DNA from: Bacteroidota bacterium
Lineage (GTDB): Bacteria > Bacteroidota > Bacteroidia > Bacteroidales > B18-G4
Assembly: GCA_013202965.1 (NCBI GenBank)
Contig: JABMQZ010000127.1
Coordinates: forward strand, 1-39,800
Direction of reading: 5' to 3'
DNA: 39,800 bases
This document shows positions 34,367-39,800 of this stretch, one piece after another. The notes beneath the pieces were generated by a model. It was given only the letters and a program-made list of their open reading frames with translations. It made no database searches and had not been told where the DNA came from. The translations under genes and the position numbers were made by a program. Position 1 is the stretch's first letter. The number at the start of each line of letters is the position of its first letter.

Positions 34367-35644
34367 TTATAAAACACTTTCATATACTTCTTTAACTTTG
34401 ATGGCTGCATTCTCCCACTTCAGGTTATCCACTTCTACTTTGCCATACTGTTTGAACATTTTCGAAAGGCCTTCATAATGCAAAAGCCCGTATATTGAAT
34501 CTGCCAGCGCATCAACATCCCAGAAATCCACTTTCAGGGCATGCACCAGTATTTCAGCAACCCCCGATTGTTTGGAGATCACCACCGGAACATTTGAACG
34601 CATAGCTTCGAGGGGAACAATTCCAAATGGCTCTGACACGGATGGCATCACAAACACATCACTGAGACCGAACATCCTGTCAACATCATCTCCCTTCAGG
34701 AATCCCGCAAAGTGAAAACGCTCACCCATTTTTAATTCGGCAATACGTTTTATGATCTTGTTGAGCATGTCTCCGCTGCCGGCCATAACAAAGCGGACAT
34801 TGGAATCCTTATCCAGGACTTTTCTCGCTGCTTCAACAAAATAATCAGGGCCTTTCTGAAAAGTGACCCTTCCGAGAAAAGTCACTACCTTTTCCCTGAC
34901 ACTACGTGGGTATTGCAAATTCGGCTTATCACTTGGCTCTACTGCATTGTATACAGTAAAAACCTTATCCGGGTTGATGCCGTATTTTTCAATGACAATA
35001 TTCCGGGTGAGGTTACTCACAGCCATTACCCTGTCGGCTACTTCCATGCCGTGCCTTTCAATGTCATAAACATTCTGGTTTACATTCTCTCCCGAGCGAT
35101 CGAATTCAGTGGCATGCATATGTACCACCAGCGGTTTCCCACTCACACTCTTTGCTGCAATTCCTGCAGAATATGTCAGCCAGTCGTGGGCATGGATTAC
35201 ATCAAAATCATTGGTAGCAGCAACGGCTGAAGCAACCAGTGCATAGCGTTTCACCTCATCCATCAGGTCGGCACCGTACTTTCCGGAGAATTCAAAGTTT
35301 TTTGATAATATGGCATCCTCACCGGACAAGGCCTCCATTTCACTGGCCTCTATCATCCTTTTAAATTCTTCCGGGCCCACATAAGGGATAAGGTTGGAAC
35401 CTATTTCCATATAGGTGATGCGGCGCCAGTATTCCTCATATTTGGAGTCCTTGAAATCAATACTGATATCGCTGGCATTGATAAGCCTGACAGCCTCCTG
35501 GTTTTCATCACCATAAGCTTTAGGCACCACAAACAGCACTTCCACATCATGCTTCATAAGGCCTTTGGTAAGGCCAAAGCATGCTGTACCAAGTCCTCCT
35601 GAGATATGCGGAGGGAATTCCCACCCAAACATTAAAACTTTCAT
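34367..35644 (-). CDS. GT4 glycosyltransferase, glycogen-locus type
   Basis: 425 residues from the ATG at 35642-35644 (a TTG two codons upstream is less likely). The start MKVLMFGWEFPPHISGGLG is the classic glycogen/starch-synthase-like opening that binds nucleotide sugar. VIHAHDWLTYSAGIAAK, then the C-terminal FLGRVTFQKGPDYFVEAA and SVSEPFGIVPLEAMRSNVPV, complete the GT-B fold. It probably elongates or primes alpha-glucan in the same pathway as its operon partners. Donor specificity cannot be read from sequence. It begins 18 bp after the debranching-enzyme stop. Confidence 0.9.
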   Translation of the reverse strand: MKVLMFGWEFPPHISGGLGTACFGLTKGLMKHDVEVLFVVPKAYGDENQEAVRLINASDISIDFKDSKYEEYWRRITYMEIGSNLIPYVGPEEFKRMIEASEMEALSGEDAILSKNFEFSGKYGADLMDEVKRYALVASAVAATNDFDVIHAHDWLTYSAGIAAKSVSGKPLVVHMHATEFDRSGENVNQNVYDIERHGMEVADRVMAVSNLTRNIVIEKYGINPDKVFTVYNAVEPSDKPNLQYPRSVREKVVTFLGRVTFQKGPDYFVEAARKVLDKDSNVRFVMAGSGDMLNKIIKRIAELKMGERFHFAGFLKGDDVDRMFGLSDVFVMPSVSEPFGIVPLEAMRSNVPVVISKQSGVAEILVHALKVDFWDVDALADSIYGLLHYEGLSKMFKQYGKVEVDNLKWENAAIKVKEVYESVL

Positions 35645-35662
35645 TGGCAATCTGCTATACTA

Positions 35663-37624
35663 TTAATTATCTTTTGTTTCTTTTTCATACTTTTCCAGCA
35701 ATTTATTCGTCCGCAACAATTCCGACACGCTCCAGGCCTGTGATATTGTTCCTCCCGGAAGGTGTGGCGGATCACCGTCATATACTTCAGATATGGAAGC
35801 GATACCTGCTTCCGTCATGACCTCTTCAAAGCCCTTATATAAATTCCTGATATACTCCACCCCTTCTTTCCCATGGATCCTCAGGTAGGCTTCAGCAAAA
35901 TGGCCGAAAAGCCAGGGCCATACCGTTCCCTGGTGATATGCCCTGTCGCGTTCAGGCTGGCTGCCGAAATAGACCCCTTTGTAATGAATATTTTTAGGAG
36001 AAAGTGTTCTCAACCCCCTTGCGGTCAAGAGTTCTTTCCTCACAACATTCACAATCGACATCCGCATGCCCTCGTCCACAAGCTGGTAAGGCAGGGAAGC
36101 GGCTATGATTTGATTTGGCCTTACAGACCAGTCTTTTGTATCTCCGTTTACATAATCGGCAAGATATCCTTTGCTTTCCTGCCAGAATACCTCCTGAAAG
36201 GAAGAAGGGATTTTCCCGGCCACAGTTTCCCATTTAGCGACAAACTTTTTATCACCGGCGGCAGCGGCCAGTTCCAGACTGAACATGATGGCATTATACC
36301 ACAGGGCGTTGATCTCTACAGCCAGTCCAATGCGGGGTGTAACGGCTTTTCCATCCACAACAGCATCCATCCACGTCAGGGCATGGCCTGCTTCGCCGGC
36401 CCAGATCAGGCCGTCATCCTGCATGTGAATATTAAAGTCGGTTCCTTTGCGGTAGCCGTCAAGGATCATTTTCATCTTTCGCCCGTATCTTTTCCATACC
36501 GCATCTTTTTCAGCGGTGTATTCTGTATATTGCTGCAAAGCCCAGAAAAACCATAATGGTGCATCCACCGAATTGTAAGCAGAATCACTCCCCTCCCCTA
36601 TATTCGGGAAAAGCGGCCCTTTCAGGTCGGCGAGCATCGAATCCAGAACTGCTTTACATGTTTTTGGGTCATCATTGGCAAGTGTTAAACCCGGCAGGGC
36701 AATGAATGTATCCCTTCCCCATCTTCCAAACCATGGAAAGCCCGCAATCACCCAGGTTTTTCCATCCCTTTTTATAATAAACTGTTGGGCGGAATTTCTG
36801 AGGCAATTCTCAAAATTGTCGCGTGGGGTCCTCTTTTTAACTTCTGCAGCAAATGAACGTTTTATTGCAGAAGGATTCACTTCGGAGGTAGCCGCACAAA
36901 ACACAATACTTTCTCCCTTTTTTATATCCACCTCATAGAAACCCGGCACAAACAGGTCTTCCTGGTAATCATAGCCGCGATCCATCTCTTCCTGGTATTC
37001 GATGTTGTAATACCAATCGGGGACATGTGTATATTCGGGTTCTTTGGAGAACTGCATAAACAGGGGAGTGTATCCATTGTACAGGCGCATCATCGTGCCA
37101 TTTGGTACTTTTGTAAACTTATCCTTGACATCAAAATTGGCTTTTGAAAGCCTGTGCACATTCCTGAATGCCAGGAATGGGGTAAGCCTCAGCCTGGTGG
37201 GCGAATTCGCCTCTTCCAGGGTATACCTGATAAAGACCCTGTCATGGGATTCGGCAAATATCATCTCCTTGCGAAGCACAACACCACCTACACGGTAAAC
37301 TGTATTTGGAATGGGTTCAGTATTGAAGTCGCGAATGTATTTATGCCCTCCCGGATTGTAAACACCACCGGCATATTTGTGGATACCCAGATTGAATTGG
37401 GCATCACGCTGAATGACCGTTTCATCGAGGTTAGACAAAAGAAGATGGTTCTCCTTGTCGATACCCGGCTGAGGAGTGATCAGCAAGCCGTGATATTTCC
37501 TGGTATTACAGCCTATAATGGTCCGGCTGGCATAAGCTCCTGCCCTGTTAGAGCGGATCAACTCCCTCTTGAGGGAATAGCCCAGGTTTATCAACTGCTT
37601 CTTATCAAATTCTATGTAGCTCAT
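35663..37624 (-). CDS. Glycogen debranching enzyme (GDE, GH133-type amylo-alpha-1,6-glucosidase)
   Basis: 653 residues with a GDE N-terminal domain (about 18-240: NRAGAYASRTIIGCNTRKYHGLL, LLLSNLDETV) and a C-terminal alpha/alpha-barrel GDE domain (about 275-650). The latter contains WFGRWGRDTFIALPG (near 298-312), DAPLWFFWALQQY and PNQIIAASLPY. It hydrolyses alpha-1,6 branch linkages in glycogen. The gene heads the GDE-GT4-GH57-SDR run, with spacings of 18, 24 and 2 bp, and is preceded by a TAnnTTTG element 39 bp upstream. Confidence 0.95.
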   Translation of the reverse strand: MSYIEFDKKQLINLGYSLKRELIRSNRAGAYASRTIIGCNTRKYHGLLITPQPGIDKENHLLLSNLDETVIQRDAQFNLGIHKYAGGVYNPGGHKYIRDFNTEPIPNTVYRVGGVVLRKEMIFAESHDRVFIRYTLEEANSPTRLRLTPFLAFRNVHRLSKANFDVKDKFTKVPNGTMMRLYNGYTPLFMQFSKEPEYTHVPDWYYNIEYQEEMDRGYDYQEDLFVPGFYEVDIKKGESIVFCAATSEVNPSAIKRSFAAEVKKRTPRDNFENCLRNSAQQFIIKRDGKTWVIAGFPWFGRWGRDTFIALPGLTLANDDPKTCKAVLDSMLADLKGPLFPNIGEGSDSAYNSVDAPLWFFWALQQYTEYTAEKDAVWKRYGRKMKMILDGYRKGTDFNIHMQDDGLIWAGEAGHALTWMDAVVDGKAVTPRIGLAVEINALWYNAIMFSLELAAAAGDKKFVAKWETVAGKIPSSFQEVFWQESKGYLADYVNGDTKDWSVRPNQIIAASLPYQLVDEGMRMSIVNVVRKELLTARGLRTLSPKNIHYKGVYFGSQPERDRAYHQGTVWPWLFGHFAEAYLRIHGKEGVEYIRNLYKGFEEVMTEAGIASISEVYDGDPPHLPGGTISQAWSVSELLRTNKLLEKYEKETKDN

Positions 37625-37662
37625 TATCTTATCGTTTGGCTTGATCTCTGATGATCAGGCTG

Positions 37663-37670
37663 CAAAATTA
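37663..37670 (-). promoter_or_regulatory. Putative -7 promoter element of the GDE operon (TAATTTTG)
   Basis: An exact TAnnTTTG match on the minus strand, 39 bp before the GDE ATG. It would drive the four-gene glycogen operon. Confidence 0.35.
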
Positions 37671-37749
37671 TTCCTTTTTATCTGGTATAAATAATAATTG
37701 TGATTAATTAACATAAAGGTAGTGATTAATTGTGAGCGAGGAGGCTTAA

Positions 37750-37816
37750 AAAAGTTGGGTGTTGGGGGTGGGTAAAGAAGATTGCAGATTACAGAAGGGG
37801 ATAGAAGATTGAAGAA
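37750..37816. repeat. Short-unit repeat region (GTTGGGTGTTGGG; AGAAGATTG x2)
   Basis: GTTGGGTGTTGGGGG lies at 37754-37768 and AGAAGATTG is repeated at 37776-37784 and 37803-37811. The block sits just past the stop of the AlbA_2 gene. A reverse-orientation relative of GTTGGGTGTT occurs near 1355. Confidence 0.6.
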
Positions 37817-37818
37817 GT

Positions 37819-39117
37819 TTAAGCAAACCTCTCAGCTATATATTTCAACGCCTCCCTTATCTCCAGGCTGGCTGAACTTGGCCCGACACGAATATAAAAT
37901 TCTTCATCAAAGCCCTTTTGTTTAAGAAATACAGGCATCGGGCTGCGCATGCACCTCACCAGGCAAACGGTTCCACCGTTAATCTTTTCCAGCTCAGTCC
38001 GGATATAGGGTGTAAGCTCCTGTCCCATGGATGACTTGATCATATTCCAGAAGTGCAAGAGAAACTTATCGTCATTATCGAACTTATCAATTTCAATACC
38101 CTCTACCCTGCCATCGTCTTCCACACCGATCAGCAGCTGGCCTCCGCTTGAGTTCAGGAAGGCTGAAATTGTTTTCAGGCTGGCATGTTCAATGGCCGGG
38201 TTTTTCTTTTCCTGGCGGATGTCCCAGCGAAATGAAGTCTTGAATTCCAGGTTATAGCTCTCCCCTGCCCTGATGAGATCACTGATCCCTGCTTGCTGTT
38301 CGGGAGCATCACCCGTGTAGAAAGACAGATGTTCCATGGCTTTGATGGCCTGTTCGTGGAACAATTGGTAAGCATCTCCTATCCGGTCACGGTCAATCTC
38401 AGTAAATACAGCCTTTCCTTCAAAAATATCAAAGGGAGGATAAGGGCGATTTCCCAGCTCATAGTTCAGCTTGATGGTCAGTGCAGCATTGGCATATTCT
38501 GAAGGGGTAATCTTTCGTAATACCAGCATGAGCGGAAGCATTATGCCAGCCCTGTGCATACAGCTCAGCATATTCACAGCGGCTTTTTGTGAGGCCATGA
38601 GGCCTTCATAGACTTCTTTGATCAGTGAAAGCAATTCATCCACAGCAGGAGTATCTTCGAAGCGGCCTTCACTGATCTCATCAAGAAAGGCTGTCAGGCG
38701 GCGCCCAAGCTCCGGCATCCCCCAGAAAAGAAGGTTTAAAACCGCAGGATGATCTTCAAGGTATGTCAATGCTTTATCGGCATCCAGTAATGACTGCTTC
38801 GCCGCGGATTTCGTCTTCAATATGACGAGGGGGTCATGCATAAATGTCTGATCGAAAATCCTGTCAAGCGGGTCATCATCCTGTGCAATATGATCCTTTT
38901 GAAAACAGAAGATCGCAAAGCTGTTCACGCTGTACGGATCGATCTTTCCGTATATGGTCAATTTCACTAGAATATGCTTTAATAAACGAATATCCGGATC
39001 GGCGATCTCATTTCCTCCTGGACTTAAGAGTGGTTTCTCTTCATAATAGATCACGTGGTCATGATCGCGCATGACGAGGTCGAGTTTGCCGGGGTCTATG
39101 GGGTCGGGGTATTTCAT
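37819..39117 (-). CDS. AlbA_2 (Schlafen-type) nucleic-acid-binding domain protein with novel N-terminal region
   Basis: 432 residues from the ATG at 39115-39117; a TTG at 39177 would add 20. The C-terminal 150 residues (about 285-432) are an AlbA_2 domain: YNLEFKTSFRWD, LKTISAFLNSSGGQLLIGVE, DDGRVEGIEID, KFLLHFWNMIKSSMG and FYIRVGPSSASL. Such domains bind or cut nucleic acids in some Schlafen-like proteins. The N-terminal 280 residues are mostly helical and not recognised. There is no ATPase domain. The gene stands alone at the end of the glycogen region and diverges from a zinc-ribbon-like gene. A stress or defence role is only a guess. Confidence 0.8.
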   Translation of the reverse strand: MKYPDPIDPGKLDLVMRDHDHVIYYEEKPLLSPGGNEIADPDIRLLKHILVKLTIYGKIDPYSVNSFAIFCFQKDHIAQDDDPLDRIFDQTFMHDPLVILKTKSAAKQSLLDADKALTYLEDHPAVLNLLFWGMPELGRRLTAFLDEISEGRFEDTPAVDELLSLIKEVYEGLMASQKAAVNMLSCMHRAGIMLPLMLVLRKITPSEYANAALTIKLNYELGNRPYPPFDIFEGKAVFTEIDRDRIGDAYQLFHEQAIKAMEHLSFYTGDAPEQQAGISDLIRAGESYNLEFKTSFRWDIRQEKKNPAIEHASLKTISAFLNSSGGQLLIGVEDDGRVEGIEIDKFDNDDKFLLHFWNMIKSSMGQELTPYIRTELEKINGGTVCLVRCMRSPMPVFLKQKGFDEEFYIRVGPSSASLEIREALKYIAERFA

Positions 39118-39258
39118 GTTTTGCTTGTTTTGATCCGATAAAAATAACCTTAAATGCTGACATGCTTGTTCTATCAATCGAATATATTAATAAATTAGCA
39201 TACTTAATGTTTGCCCTTGCCCGAATTCGACCAAAAAAACAATTTTATCGAAAATCTT

Positions 39259-39800
39259 ATGACATCAAAAGCTAAATTTTTTATTTGCCGCAACGAACAA
39301 TGTGAAGAGAAAAACAAGAAAAAAAATCCTTTAAAAAAAATTATATTTCCATATAAACCCAAGAAGGGAGGGTCTTTTCATTGTTCTTATTGTAAAAGTG
39401 AATATAAAGAAGAAAATGGAAACATTTATTATAAAGCAGCAAATGAAATCGTCATCGATAACATAAAAGCCTACGAGGACTTCAACACCCAATATGAGAC
39501 TGTCAGGATATATTTTCCTAAACTGGTATTGAAGAATATCAAAGAACTTTCATATGAAGGTCGCATAATTTCGTTCAGTAAATGCATTATCGATGATCTT
39601 ATCATAGAGGATGTTGAAATTATCTCGGCATATTACCCCATGTCTTTTTCTGAATGCGAGATTAAAAATATCAGTATCATCAACACCAGGGTCATACAGG
39701 CAAAAATTAAAGATTACTACAGCGCCTGGAGCTTTTTCGGAATCAACTTTTTCAGGACAAAGATTAAGGATAGTTTTAAGATTAAGGAACTTGAAACTAG
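39259..39800 (+). CDS. Zinc-ribbon-like protein of unknown function, 3' end beyond the window
   Basis: An open frame from ATG 39259 continues to the window edge without a stop, giving at least 180 residues. The N-terminus FICRNEQCEEK, a lysine-rich stretch, then FHCSYCKSEYK gives a C-x4-C ... C-x2-C arrangement typical of a zinc ribbon. The following part (about 80-180; ISFSKCIIDDLIIEDVEI, FSECEIKNISIINTRV) is rich in Ile/Phe/Cys at roughly regular spacing, reminiscent of a pentapeptide-repeat or beta-helix fold. I cannot name a family. The frame is AT-rich. It is divergent from the AlbA_2 gene, 141 bp from its chosen start. Confidence 0.7.
   Translation, partial: MTSKAKFFICRNEQCEEKNKKKNPLKKIIFPYKPKKGGSFHCSYCKSEYKEENGNIYYKAANEIVIDNIKAYEDFNTQYETVRIYFPKLVLKNIKELSYEGRIISFSKCIIDDLIIEDVEIISAYYPMSFSECEIKNISIINTRVIQAKIKDYYSAWSFFGINFFRTKIKDSFKIKELET

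Noticed and set aside
37819-39177. Longer start (TTG at 39177) for the AlbA_2 gene
   Set aside because: An ATG 20 codons later gives a clean start, and the extra residues show no conserved feature. Orthologue alignment would settle it.

Overview
This 39.8 kb window looks like chromosomal DNA from a member of the Bacteroidota, probably near Bacteroidales/Marinilabiliales. Starts generally lack Shine-Dalgarno sequences. Several genes have a TAnnTTTG box (the -7 element of the Bacteroidetes housekeeping sigma factor) 20-40 bp upstream of the start. The gene families are also typical of that phylum: PiT-PhoU, a beta-helix lipoprotein, a GT3-type glycogen synthase fused to a phosphorylase, and a GDE/GT4/GH57 cluster. 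The window is gene-dense and mostly metabolic. I see no phage, insertion sequence, CRISPR array, rRNA or tRNA.

Layout. Positions 1-7.8 kb hold the tail of a DUF559 gene, a polyphosphate kinase 2, a secreted DUF3298-like protein and a phosphate-handling group. In that group a PiT-PhoU phosphate transporter, with a translationally coupled circularly permuted YpsA (SLOG) protein, diverges from an OprP-like porin followed by a beta-helix lipoprotein. The shared intergenic region carries TTAACA-N5-TTAACA, which resembles a PhoP box. Positions 7.9-10.7 kb hold prmC, then a uridine-kinase-like P-loop kinase overlapping a sucrose/mannosylfructose-phosphate-synthase-like GT4. Positions 10.7-16.8 kb form a compact run: xdhC, the two xanthine dehydrogenase subunits with every xanthine-binding residue I could align, a DMT-type transporter and a YigZ-family protein. 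Positions 17.2-20.8 kb hold dnaA, a low-molecular-weight phosphatase, a PLP-dependent threonine/serine dehydratase and a short RsmI-like methylase. Positions 20.9-23.7 kb hold a SlyD-like FKBP, an ABC transporter pair and a small secreted protein.

From 23.8 to 39.1 kb all genes lie on the minus strand: a Ste24-like protease coupled to a membrane vWA protein, fabG, the 1415-residue glycogen synthase-phosphorylase fusion, a probable operon GDE - GT4 - GH57 - atypical SDR, and an AlbA_2-domain protein with an unrecognised N-terminal region. The right edge carries the start of a plus-strand gene with a zinc-ribbon-like N-terminus that runs out of the window.

How the genes fit together. Polyphosphate kinase, porin, PiT-PhoU and the candidate Pho box suggest phosphate acquisition and storage. 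The right half is a storage-polysaccharide locus covering synthesis, phosphorolysis and debranching. The xanthine dehydrogenase run suggests purine catabolism. The least explained items are the AlbA_2 protein and its divergent neighbour, the SDR lacking its YxxxK motif inside the glycogen operon, the SLOG protein coupled to phosphate transport, and the kinase-glycosyltransferase pair.
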